A stretch of DNA of 64,000 nucleotides, taken from Emergomyces orientalis. Lineage: Eukaryota; Ascomycota; Eurotiomycetes; Onygenales; Ajellomycetaceae. The notes under the pieces were generated by a model. It worked only from the letters and a program-made list of their open reading frames with translations, had not been told where the DNA came from and searched no databases. Positions within the stretch are counted from its first letter, which is position 1, and every line of letters starts with the position of its first letter. Both the position numbers and the translations under genes were made by a program. The stretch lies in contig MOWL01000048.1 in NCBI GenBank assembly GCA_002110485.1, positions 496,001 to 560,000 on the forward strand, in the 5' to 3' direction. Below are positions 44,737 to 56,110 of this stretch, in pieces.

Positions 44737-47700
44737 ATGGAAATGAGCTCCAAACGCAAGCATAGCAGCGGGCCCATCTCCCTCCGCTCCACCAAACACC
44801 TCCGCCCCGATACCTCCACCTCTCCGCAACCATTAACCCCAGACGACCAAACGCTAGGCGAAGAGGCCGTCTACGTCCTCGACAATGAAGACGAGGATCT
44901 CTCCCGCATGCTTCCCCTCGCCCCGCCCGCCGCCGCACAGACTGATTCGCCAGAATGGCAGGCCACCATCGAAACGGTCGTGAAGAGTGTTGTCTCCATC
45001 CATTTCTGCCAGACGGCGTCGTTCGATACGGATTTGTCTATGTCGAGTCAGGCGACCGGGTTTGTGGTTGATGCGGAGAGAGGGTATATTTTGACGAATC
45101 GGCATGTAGTTTGCGCGGGGCCGTTTTGGGGGTATTGTATTTTTGATAATCATGAAGAGGTTTGTTACTTTGGTTTTTTCTTGGTTTTTAGATTTTGTGA
45201 TTTTTTGTTCTTCTTGGAAGATTATTTTGCTAAATGCTGTTCTCTTTACACTGTAGTGTGATGTCCGCCCCGTTTATCGAGATCCCGTTCACGATTTTGG
45301 TCTTTTGAAATTTGACCCCGCCGCTATTAAATACATGCCTGTCACGGAATTGAAGTTGTCGCCAGACGCTGCAAAGGTTGGTGTCGAGATTAGGGTTGTG
45401 GGTAATGACGCTGGTGAGAAATTGAGTATTCTTTCTGGTGTCATCAGCCGTCTAGACCGAAATGCTCCCGAATACGGCGAAGGGTATAGCGATTTCAATA
45501 CGAATTATATCCAAGCTGCCGCTGCCGCTAGTGGTGGGAGCTCTGGCAGCCCTGTCGTGAATATAGATGGCCATGCGATTGCGCTGCAGGCTGGTGGACG
45601 GGCTGATGGCGCTGCTACGGATTACTTCTTACCTCTTGATCGCCCACTGAGAGCTCTGGAGTGCATACGCAAGGGCGTGCCGGTCACGCGGGGCACAATC
45701 CAGACGCAGTGGATCATCAAGCCGTTTGACGAGTGTCGCCGTCTTGGCCTATCTCCGGAGTGGGAGGCTGCTGTCCGAAAAGGCGCACCCAAGGAAACCG
45801 GTATGCTGGTCGCGGAAATCGTGCTCCCCGAAGGCCCTGGCGACGGTAAGCTGCAGGAAGGAGACGTGTTGATCAAGGTCAACGGCGAGCTCCTGACGCA
45901 GTTTGTAAAGTTGGATGCGATTTTGGATTCGAGCGTGGGTAAGGATGTTCACCTTCTGGTGCAGCGTGGTGGGGAGGATCTGAAAGTTTCGTGTACGGTT
46001 GGAGACCTTCATGAAATCACACCTGCTCGCTATGTTACCGTTGCTGGTGCGACGTTCCACGACCTCTCCTACCAACAGGCCAGGCTTTATGCGATCGCCT
46101 GTAGGGGTGTGTATGTCTGTGAAGCTGCTGGTTCGTTTAAGCTTGAAAATACCTTTTCTGGTTGGATAGTAGATACGGTGGACAAACGGCCCACGAAAAA
46201 TTTGGATGAATTTATTGAAGTTTTGAAAACTATTCCAGGTGAGTTTTACTGTTGCTATCCATATTTTCAGTGGCGATTGCGATTGCTAATTAAGGTTGGA
46301 TTAGATCGCGCAAGAGTTGCTCTGTCATATAGGCATATTCGAGATTTGCACACCAGAGGAACAAGTATAGTGCACATAGACCGCCATTGGCATCCACATA
46401 TGAGAGAAGCAGTCCGCAATGATGAGACTGGTGTATGGGATTTCACAAACATTGCAGACGCACTTCCCGCGGAACCCCCGATTCCGCGGAAAGCTGACTT
46501 CATCCAGCTTGACGGTGCGAACCATCCAGCAGCGGCCGATATCGTCCGCAGCTTCGTTCGCGTCTCCTGCACCATGCCAGTGAAACTCGACGGCTATCCA
46601 CAAGCCCGAAAGGCCGGGTTCGGCCTCGTCGTTGATGCTGAAAAAGGCCTCGTGCTTGTTTCCAGAGCTATCGTGCCGTTTGATCTATGCGACATCAACG
46701 TCACAGTAGCTGACTCCATCATCGTCGTCGCAAAAGTCATTTTCCTCCATCCACTACAAAATTACACGATTATCCAATATGACCCCAGCCTCGTGCAAGC
46801 ACCAGTAAAGACCGCGCGCCTTAGCACTACTTACATCAAGCAAGGCGCCGATACCATTTTTGTCGGCTTCAACCAGAATTTCCGCATCGTCGTGGCCAAG
46901 ACGGCTGTTACTGATATCACCACTGTCGCAATACCCCCCAACGCTGCTGCACCACGCTACCGTGCCCTCAACCTTGACGCCATCACGGTGGACACCGGTC
47001 TAAGCAGCCAATGCTCTAACGGCGTCCTGATCGGTGAGGACGGCATAGTCCAAGCCCTCTGGCTCAACTATCTAGGCGAGCGCACTGCCAGCTCTCACAA
47101 AGACGTAGAATACCACTTGGGTCTCGCGACCCCTTCCCTCCTCCCTATCATCAACCAGATCCAAAACGGCACCCTCCCCAAGCTACGAATAATGGATATG
47201 GAATCTTACGTTATCCAAATGAGCCAGGCGCGTATCATGGGCGTGTCGGAAGATTGGATCGAGAAAGTCGCCATCGCTAACCCGGCGCGCCATGAGCTGT
47301 TCATGGTGCGAAAAGTCGACTGCGCATCCCCTCTAACAGAGGATACCCGCCAGCTCGAAGAGGGTGATATCATCCTCACACTCAACGACAAGCTTATCAC
47401 TCGCGTCTCGGAATTTGATATCATGTATCACCATGAAACGCTCGACGCGCTTATTGTCCGCAACGGCCAGGAAATGCGTATCAAGATCAGGACTGTCCCG
47501 ACGGAGGATCTTGAGACGGATCGTGCGTTGATCTTTTGCGGTGCTGTGCTGCAGAAGCCGCATCATGCTGTCCGCCAGCAGATTTCGAAGTTGCATAGTG
47601 AGGTCTATGTTAGTGCGAGGGTACGTAATATTTATGACATGATAAAGAAAATAGATGACCAGATATGCTAAATTTTGATGTGTTAATTATAGAGTCGTGG

Positions 47701-48131
47701 CTCCCCGGCCTACCAATACGGGCTCTCGCCAACAAACTTTATCACGGCCGTCAACGGCGTTAAGACCCCAGACCTTGACTCGTTCATCAAGCAGGTCAAC
47801 ACTATCCCCAACAACACATACTTCCGCCTCCGCGCCGTCACATTCGATAACGTCCCTTGGGTCGTGACCATGAAGAAAAACGATCATTACGTATGTTTAT
47901 TTCCTACCCTAGTTTGCTTTGCTGTCATTTTTATAATTACTTTATTAACCGCAACCCACACAGTTCCCCATGTCCGAATACATCAAAGACCCCTCCGCCC
48001 CTGAGGGCTGGCGGAGTGTCTCGCACGATAAAGAGCGACGCCGCTCGGATTCGGATAACCTAAATGCAGACGCGATGGATGAAGGGCGTGACGAGGGGAT
48101 GAGCGATATGGAGCCTGATGGGGATGATTAG
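44737..48131 (+). CDS. nma111: pro-apoptotic serine protease Nma111 (HtrA/PDZ)
   Basis: Nuclear HtrA-family protease for protein quality control and apoptosis-like death. Five exons (44737-45159, 45257-46238, 46305-47620, 47693-47890, 47964-48131) give 1028 residues, matching the double-length fungal family. The N-terminal protease half is active: His in LTNRHVV (about 123), Asp in VHDFGLL (about 154) and Ser in GGSSGSPVV (about 237). PDZ-like segments follow ([15 protein letters not shown]). The second half repeats the fold without the catalytic set ([11 protein letters not shown]), then a second PDZ pair ([15 protein letters not shown]). The C-terminus is acidic (DMEPDGDD). All junctions keep family sequence (HEE-CDVRP, TIP-DRARV, SAR-SRGSP, NDHY-FPMSE). 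An SSKRKHSS motif near the start fits a nuclear signal. Confidence 0.96.
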
Positions 48132-48953
48132 GACAGGGGTGTTCAATCGGGTTACTTTTCTTTCCCCTTTGTTTTCTTGCTCCTAAACATGGCGGCGGCC
48201 TGTTTTGTTTGCTTTTTGGAATGGTGCGGTTTCATGGGTAATAATAGAGTGTATTGCTGATCATGAGCATGGCTCATTTTTTTGTTAGAGAGAATGTTTC
48301 CTTTTCTGGGATTTTGGAATGTGGTGTATACGTTGTGTGATGTGTCTACTTATGTCTTTTGCTCTCGACGGTGCCTTTTTTGAATAAGATAGAACAGGGC
48401 TTTTACATTATTTTATCAATTTCTTATTCTATGTCACGTTTTTCTGTATCTTTCTCCTCTGTTTTATTCTTTTCCTTTTCTTCTTTTTTTCTCCCTTTTC
48501 AGTGTGTATTGCTGGGTTCGCGATGTGCCTATAGCTCAATCTCAAATTCGAAGTTGTTTTTATTTTATTTTATTTACCGATGGGATATTTTTTTCAAACT
48601 TATTCTCGCATTTTATAATTATCTAATCGGCGTCAAATGGTGGGCAATGTTTTTAAATAGCCGGCATATCTTTAGTCCCGAAAAAAGTGCCTCGGCTGCA
48701 TAACATGTGTTTTAGATCAAATAGAAGAAAAATCTCGGAAAAATAACCCAAATTCAGTACAAGCTTTCGACTGCTCGGCCCGTGTATGATGTTGCGCTGG
48801 ATTGCTGTGAGATTAAAGAAGCTGTATTCGAGGTGGTAGATGCGCTATCGTCAATATACCTGTACACAGATTTAATATTTAATCACATCCAAACTCAGGA
48901 ACGTCAAAGTCAATACTACTTCTTGACTATGAGTTCACTCCTTTTTGGGAATC
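48132..48953. other. intergenic between convergent genes
   Basis: T-rich 3' flanks of nma111 (plus) and the NLR gene (minus). No gene was seen. Confidence 0.5.
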
Positions 48954-51900
48954 TCACCGACTGAGCATAGTGGTAATTTCATGTCTCCCGCCTTCCAATG
49001 CTCCCGTCCTAGCCGCTTCCAGCGCACCTAACTGAACATGGGTATCATCCGCCCATTGAAGTATGACTCGTACAACTTCTCTGTGGCCGCGCTTGGCAGC
49101 TAAGTTTAATATATTTAAAGGGCCTCGTCGACCTCCCGAACTGTTCACATCCGCGCCATTTTCAAGGAGGAGCTGGACGACTTGGGGATGGTTGTGAACT
49201 GCGGCCTCTTGTATCGCGAAGCCGAACTCGCCGACGATTGCACTGATGTCAGCCCCATGCGTCAATAATACCTGTACAACCTCTGGATGTCCTTTGGATG
49301 AAGCGGCAAGCAGAGCACTGCCATAATGACCTCCTCGGATATTAATATATGCACCATGGTCGATCAGAAATTCGACAACTTCAAGGTGACCCTTTGAGGA
49401 AGCTGCTTGAAGTGCTGTGCCGAATTTCCCCCCGAAAGTGTTGACATCGACCCCGCTGCGAATAACGAATTTAACCACGGATATAACTCCTCCGAGTGCT
49501 GCTGCTTGAAGTACATTGCCGTAAATACCCCCTTTCCAAGAATGGTTTGACCCCTTGCTGAGCAACAGCTGTGAGACAGATTCATGACCTTCCGCTAAGG
49601 CATCCTGTAACGAAATCCCGCCTTCTCCATCCACCATATCAATGATGGCACCATTCCTTAACAATTCTTCTACAATATCGAGATGACCCTTGGTGGATGC
49701 GGCTTTAAGTGCGCTACACCACCGGCCACCTTTGGAGTTAGGATCGGCGCCCTTCGAAAGCAGCTCCCTGCAAACACGGAGATTGCCCTTTACTGACGCT
49801 GCCTGCAGGGAGTTTCCGTAATGTCCACCTTGAATGTTGACATCGGCACCACTTTCAAGCAGTAGATCCACGACTTGGTCATGGCCGTACGTACACGCAC
49901 CTTGAAGTGCGGTTCCATCGTCTTCATTTTGTGCATTCGGGTCCTGGCCATGGCCCAGCAGCATTTTCACAATATCAATGTGTCCCCTCGTGGCGGCTTC
50001 ATGTAAAAGGGGGCCAGGTATGTTGATATCGGCTCCCTTTTCAAGAAGTAGCTCCACAATTTCGGGGCGTCCTCTAACTGTGGCAAGCCGGAGAAGATTC
50101 CTATATCCATCCCTCCCCAGGTTAACATCGGAACCCCTTGCGAGGAGCTGTTTCACAACCCGGACATGACCCATGGCAGATGCTGCCTGGAGTGGACTGC
50201 CATGAATTCCATGATAGCTGTGAGGGTTCATTCCATCCTCGAGAAGAAGTTCAGTCATAGAAGCTAAACCAGAGAGGGCCATGTAGTACAACGGAGCGCA
50301 TATGGTTTTTCGTTTCCTTCTATAGTTTGGTTCTCTCGTTGGGTGTTCCGGATCATAAAGCCGAATCCAATTAAGGTATGCAAGACTACCCGAAGACAAT
50401 AACTTCTTGGCTAAATTCCGAATTATAATTGTAGATGTATCCGCTGTTCGTAGGTGATGTATCCAGTATCTGGATGCGTATCTGGCCAGGGGGAACTGCC
50501 TTAATACTCCATCGTTGACAACATTTTGCTGACCAAAGTGTAACAGGTAGGTAAGGCAAATCTCTGCCATTTCCACATTCGCAGACTCCTCTGAAATATG
50601 ATAATGGGAGAGAAGTCCGCTCGAAAGGTAATTTGACAAAATGAGCTCTTTGACTGAAAGGTGAGCTAGCCTCACGACTTCACCACTGCCTTCTGCAACA
50701 TCGATTACCACTAGAGGTGAACACATGTCTAAAATTTCTCGGGGGTCGAATAATCTCTTTTCAGGGTCAAATTGAGGATAATCGTCGACGTTGATCGTAA
50801 ACATTTCTGCAAGCTCCGCGATTGTCAATGGGCGCGCTGAAAAAGCCAGCCACTTTAATAATTTAGCGGCATAGTTTTTCCATTTTAAATCAATACCACG
50901 CAAAATACGTTCGTAAATAGCATTCAATGAGTCGGGGGTTGATGCTAGCGCTTCATGAACTGTGGCCGTGTGGGCGCAATTTCTCAATATCTCGAGCTGA
51001 CAAACGGCCCACTGGAACCTAGTTTTATTTAATATATTTTAATAGACTAGCGGAAGTTGGAGGATATAGACTACCTGCAATACTAAAAAGGGCCACAAAC
51101 TCACATTCCATCAGATTTGTTCGTTGTTTGACTTTCAATATCTTTTTGGATATCAGGATAATTTCTCCATCTCTTGAACCTGCTGTCCGTCCTGAGGCAT
51201 TCATGGACAAAGGTGCAAATATCACCATTTACTTGTGCTTTATCCATTGGGACCTTCTGTACATTTCCATGAAGTGTATCAACTCCATCTTCAATGTTTT
51301 GTACTTTTCGGCTCGTGGTTAGAAAATGAACCTTGACGGATGCGTTACTCAGAATGTCGTTAATAATGTGTAACAAGTCGGAAACGTCAGAGCATTCATC
51401 TAGAGCATCAAGGACGATGAAGGTTTCGTCAAAGAGATCGATAATATCTCGAAGTGTCGTACGGAGTTCGCTTGCTTCTGGTTCGTGATTTTGCCTGTTG
51501 GACGCTTCATACAGACTTGCCAGCCTTTGAGGAAGATCGCGACATTGATGCAGGAACTGTTTAATGAGTGAGCGTACCATACCATCAGGTGTCATCTTAT
51601 CTGGATCGCTGAAATCGAAATAAAAATATGCTAGAGCTGAAGATGGATGGGATAAACACTCAAGGCTAATGCGCTCAACAATCACAGAGCTCATCACCGT
51701 CTTCCCACATCCAAGAATGCCATGCAGCCAGCAGAACGTGGGAGTACAAGTCTTCCATTTAACAAAATAGTCGCTCTGTATAAACCATAACGCAGTATTT
51801 GGATGTCTCTTGCGCCTTGCTTTAAGGTAGTTACTTGATGGATCTACCGCAGAGAGCCATTGGTCGATGTTTCGGTGCAGGTTTTCTAGTAGTTTAAGGA

Positions 51901-52528
51901 TTAGCAACATACAACGCTAACCAAGGATTACTGCATATTACCGCTTCGCAGAGCCATGTCGAAATTTTGCCGCCCCCGCATTCTATTTTTCATGTCCAAT
52001 GTAATGGAGCTAGTTATTTGAGCCCGTTAGCAATCGCTGTATCGGCTCCGCCTAGAATAAAGAGCACTGCACTTACGCTTGGTCGGTTTGTAGCGCCTGC
52101 ACAAGACATTGTGTATACCTTCTGATATTCAGAATGAGTTGCTCTGTTTCCTTCTTCTTTAACGGCCACCTCAACTGCTGGACAAGTTTTTTCGTTTTGG
52201 AGCCATCCTGAGAAACAAAACTCAATCGGGAGTTCAGATGCTCCAAATCCCTTAGGCACAGCGCCAAAGTTCCTTTGTGCGGCACGCAAATAGCGCTCAA
52301 GGTCGGCAGTGCGCTTTCGGTTCCGCTTTCTCTGCAATCTTCTTTTTGTGCTAGTAGCTCTAAACTTTTTAGAACAGCCTGCAGGCCTTCTATCTCCAGT
52401 TTGACTCTTGGTAATTCCAACTCTGAGGCATTTTTGAGTGCAGAAGAGTAGAAACTGACAGCACTGGCAGTTATGATAGCCACTTTCGCCAGCGTAACTA
52501 TAGCTGCGGTGAAACTCACGAATTCCAT
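48954..52528 (-). CDS. STAND NLR-type receptor: N-terminal domain, NACHT, ankyrin repeats
   Basis: A fungal NLR-like receptor. Four exons (52528-52077, 52009-51942, 51885-51105, 51018-48954) give 1121 residues. Residues 1-150 are a helical N-terminal domain opening MEFVSFTAAIVTLAKVAI with a WPLKKKETEQLI helix, as in the PigL_N/fungal-STAND N-terminal families. The 68-nt exon encodes LDMKNRMRGRQNFDMALRS. The NACHT region carries WLSAVDPSSNYLKAR, Walker A GILGCGKT (about 229-236) and Walker B FIVLDALDEC (about 329-338). A winged-helix-like segment ends with RLAHLSVKELILS. From about 675 to the end run about 13 ankyrin repeats, several nearly alike (GGHYGNSLQAAS, GGKFGTALQAASSKGHLEVV, GGHYGSALLAASSKGHPEVV). 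Such receptors act in allorecognition, programmed cell death or symbiosis signalling; the ligand here is unknown. Splices were deduced from frame and family motifs. Confidence 0.88.
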
Positions 52529-52559
52529 GACGAATGCACTGTACTACACTCTCAGAATA

Positions 52560-52907
52560 TTCTCCAGACAGTTCCCGGCGGAAACGACACCAATCCCCAA
52601 AACAACAATCTATGAGATGGCGGTGGTTAACATTAATCCTTAGATTTATAAATTTCAAGGTTCCTGTAGATCTGGTCCATTGGAATTTATACCACATATA
52701 ATGCGGGAGGCTCTCTGGTAAAAGAAGTTCAAAGAAATCGAATAGGTATTCGTCAAAATCGCGGCTTAGCCGCCCTTCTCCTATTTCATTCCAATATAAC
52801 TCATTAACGTGGCGTGCATTAAATGGCCACCATTCACTTGTTCCTGATAGATGGCCTCGAAAATAAGAAGGCAGCCAATTGGAAGTACGGGGATCAAATG
52901 CAATCAT
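52560..52907 (-). CDS. uncertain upstream ORF ahead of the NLR gene
   Basis: An open minus-strand frame begins with an ATG at 52907 (MIAFDPRTSNWLPSYF) and runs in a different frame into the first exon of the NLR gene, ending at 52014. Only the part before the NLR start looks protein-like (ARHVNELYWNEIGEG, DFDEYLFDFFELLLPESLPHY). I give the interval up to the NLR start region. It could be a separate small gene, a leader ORF or chance. No family was recognised. Confidence 0.25.
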
Positions 52908-53083
52908 CCTGGATCAAAAACTCTTGATGGGGGGGGGGCAAGGCTATCGGGCAGTAACTGCGTTTAGGCACATTCTCTTCCCAGGTTAGGATGCAAGGCG
53001 AAGTCAGCGGCAGTCCAGACATATATTTGCCTTAACCCCTCGATCTTGTGAAATAAGTTCAGCCCGGAGTCCAGTACTTATTT

Positions 53084-53425
53084 ATGCTCGTTAGGAGGTC
53101 TGTTAATTTGCGAACAACACCTCGCGTTGGCACTGGGCATTTCCAAAGGTGTCAGATGTGTCGGGAGAGGGTACCAATATATTCGTGTGGTCATATCGGG
53201 GACCCGGTGGTTCGGAAGTGCGAAGCAGCAAAAGAAACTGGAGCAACACAATGCCCACAAGACAAACGAGCCACACTTCCTCCCAGAAAGGAGCCTATGC
53301 TTTGTATCAGCTGCGATGCTACAGCCTCTGGTGCATCTTCACCATCAAGTGTCGGGTCAGATGACGAGGTTAGTTTCTGGCTTCAACATATAGGTTTTGA
53401 AACGTTGGCTAATCTTCTTGGCTAA
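53084..53425 (+). CDS. small cysteine-rich (zinc-binding?) ORF
   Basis: 113 codons from ATG at 53084. The middle carries ordered cysteines: CQMC, then YSCGHIGDPVVRKCEAAKE, then QCP, and LCISC near residue 75. The spacing and the CGH motif look like a small zinc-binding protein of the kind common as lineage-specific fungal hypotheticals. The frame may be spliced after SVGSDDE at GTTAGT (about 53369), which would replace the last residues. The N-terminal 20 residues look unconserved, so an upstream exon is possible. No signal peptide is seen. Its function is unknown. Confidence 0.45.
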   Translation: MLVRRSVNLRTTPRVGTGHFQRCQMCRERVPIYSCGHIGDPVVRKCEAAKETGATQCPQDKRATLPPRKEPMLCISCDATASGASSPSSVGSDDEVSFWLQHIGFETLANLLG

Positions 53426-54803
53426 CAAGTCCTCTAATACCACTTCTTGAGTTCTGGAGTAGCGACGCCCTTCAAACAGAACCATGGCTTCAAAAGCAAT
53501 CTATCATCACCACCATGGTCACACCAGTAATTCCTTGCTACCTACCTAGGTAGTTGGGATCTCAAGGTTAACTTTCGAGTCTCAGCAAGAGAATATATCA
53601 AATTGCAAGTTTCACGGATTTTTGCAGGGGAATTGTCCTTCGGTGGCATGAGAGAAATGCTAATGTGGAGGATTGAGAGACAAACACATAAAACATGGCA
53701 TCACGTAATTTTGGCAAAGCTCGAAAAAAACTTCAATTCGTTAGGGCTTAGGGCATGGGGGTGGGGCTCATGGGCTAGTTAGGGCTTTATTCATTTGTTT
53801 GATTACTTGCCAGGCCTCTTCGCTTGTATTCTGATTTTTATTTTATTCTGCTTTATTAACTTATTTATTTTTCTTAAAAATGAAATTGTTGGCTAGTTAC
53901 CTCTCTCCCTCCTTTTTGATTTTGGAATAAGGTGGTTTCGGCCATTAAACCAAGTTTTCAAACTAAATCTTTTTCGCGTCTGTTGACCCTTGTGGGATGC
54001 AACTCTGTGAAATACCCAGGGATAGGTGCAGTACGTAACCAACCCTGCCTTGGTTCGTAAGAATGTGACAGAAAAAAGGCTGCCCCGGGCGTTCTTATCG
54101 GAAAATCGTGGTCATGTTGGCCCTTCAGCGACGAGTGGAAAAGCTGCACGATAGTCATAATGATCTGTAGGAGCCCACGAATAGATCCTGAACAGGTGGA
54201 CGGGTGGAAAGGGGTTCGTTACAATTATTACTGGCTCCACACCCCCCCGGTTCCAAGGCAAAAAAAGAATTTCGGTGCCAGAAAGTGGACGGTGCAAGTT
54301 TTTTGTTGCAGACTGGGGGGGTGATTGATTATCATTGGTGAACGATCAGCCTCTGCTGCAAAGAGCCTTTCACCACTGGTTACCACATGCCAATGAAACG
54401 GATAAGCGCATTACGATGCCAAATCAATCACGATCCATCCTTGTGTGCCCCACACTTCTCCTCCCTGCCTGGAGCACAGGCAATTTCCGCAGTGGGCGAA
54501 ATCTCTCATGTCGCATCATCTGCGCGACATTTCAATTTCAATCTCGTTCCATGCAGCCGCTGGGCGTCGGAAGGATTTTCAGGCTTTGAGGGGGGGCCTG
54601 GGCCAGCATATCAATCTCGTTTGTCAAACAGCATGGATGAGGCTGCCCTGGCCAGCTTTCCGGGCATCAATGTGCGCGCCTCCCCATCCTTTCTTCATGC
54701 TTCGGCTCCTTCTCCATCAACCAACCACAAGAGAATTGGAAATGATTAATCATATATATTTATATCCGTTGGAGTCACTAAGAAGTCCCTAGCGTAAACA
54801 GTG
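53426..54803. other. intergenic
   Basis: About 1.4 kb with a 12-bp palindrome CTACCTAGGTAG (53542-53553) and a T-rich stretch at 53.8-53.9 kb. Open frames at 54.3-54.8 kb overlap in three frames and look random. No gene was supported. Confidence 0.45.
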
Positions 54804-56029
54804 ATGCCTTCTACTCCCCCAAACATGGAGACAGCAAGTGGCGCCATCGGATCTTGCGACGCACGGGTTCTACTTAGATTTAACTCTGGCCACATTCCTG
54901 GAGACTCCATGAGGAGAGACACAACGCTAGTCAATGCGTTCTTCAAGGAAATGGTTGGGCGAAAATATGATGAGAGCTACGATTATGTCCATTTACCAGG
55001 CAACATTGCTCTACCGAGTACCAAATGTTGGATGGTTATAGATTTGTTAGTTCCGCAAAGAACGACTTTGGACAACGTTCCCATATTTTGCTACCGGGTG
55101 GTGAGAAACCAGGATGGATCCTCCCTGTATGAACCATTATCTATTTAAAATTTAAAGTATGTCAAAATCCTAACCTTTGCAGCCGCTTTCAGCGCGTAAA
55201 TTTTATCGGTGCGCGAAAGCACAGCAGCATCTACCCTTGGGGACGTTACTACGGTACGTAGATATTTTTTCTGCCAGTATTCTATGTATCACGAACAGGG
55301 ACGTTGTTAACGTGGAGAGAGAAAAAAAAAGGTTCCGATACATCCGACGACGAAGAGGAGGATGACGGTGGTGCTAATTTACACGCAGCACTCCAGTCCA
55401 CCGGTGGAAGCCAGCCCGATGAACCGCTTAAAACGACTCGGCCGACCAACGAAACAGATCCCATTCAAAGTCTTCAGCCTATTCAGCCTATCGATGATAG
55501 CCACCCTGCTAAAGAACATGAGCTCACCGTTGAGAAAAATGGCACAAAAGAACTTGAGCGAACCAAAACAGCCCATACGGATGATCCGACTCATGAGTGC
55601 AAGAAGGAACAAGGCGCCGAACCGAAAGGTGGCAATTTGCGAACTGGCTCCAGGTCTCTGAATGGAGAACATTTGGACCGTGAAGGTATTCATCCTACAA
55701 CGAATACAGATATATCTGTTTGGGAGATTCAACGGCAGCTAGTAGGTACGGCGCGTAATCCAACAGATGGATCTCAAGAACAATCGATGGATCCGAAAGC
55801 TTCTACCTTGCAAGTGGAAGATCCTCCTAGACAACCCCAGAATCCCATCAAGAAGCCGCTGGAACAACCAATAACTCAGTCGACGAAAGAATCGATCGAT
55901 GCGGACAATTCCTTCTCTGAGAAGCCCAAGCCAAGCTTGTGGTCGTGGTTTTGGAAACGGGCCCGGCGCCTCTATGATTTCATGAAAGGTCTACGGTCCC
56001 TGAGGGGTTTCCGGGCGTCAATTCGATAA
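54804..56029 (+). CDS. hypothetical protein, apparent homopolymer frameshift
   Basis: The first exon (54804-55100) reads MPSTPPNMETASGA, LLRFNSGHIPGDS, YDYVHLPGNIALPSTKCWMVIDLLVP and ends FCYRV before GTGAGA. A second block opens after TTTGCAG at 55183 (PLSARKFYRCAKAQQHLPLGTLLR, then, with a possible further intron at 55256 or by read-through, DVVNVERE). At an A9 run (55322-55330) the frame changes to one that reads GSDTSDDEEEDDGG and continues to TAA at 56029. The C-terminal part is polar, Pro/Glu/Lys-rich and ends in a basic aromatic segment (SLWSWFWKRARRLYDF). Removing one A would join the frames, so this is a sequencing error, a real frameshift, or an intron I did not resolve. The family is unknown. 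Confidence 0.55.
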
Positions 56030-56084
56030 GCTTACTTCACAGGGTTATGTCAAACCCAAGCTAATGACCACGTAAAACCTGCTC

Positions 56085-56110
56085 AAAAAAAAAAAAAAAA
56101 AAAAAAAAAA
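56085..56110. repeat. poly(A) run, 26 bases
   Basis: Uninterrupted A26 located 56 bases beyond the stop of the preceding gene. It may be a simple slippage tract or the tail of a retroposed sequence. No target-site duplication was found by eye. Confidence 0.85.

Noticed and set aside
54335..54792. three overlapping frames of 84-120 codons
   Set aside because: They overlap each other in all frames and have no recognisable feature; probably chance in GC-balanced DNA.
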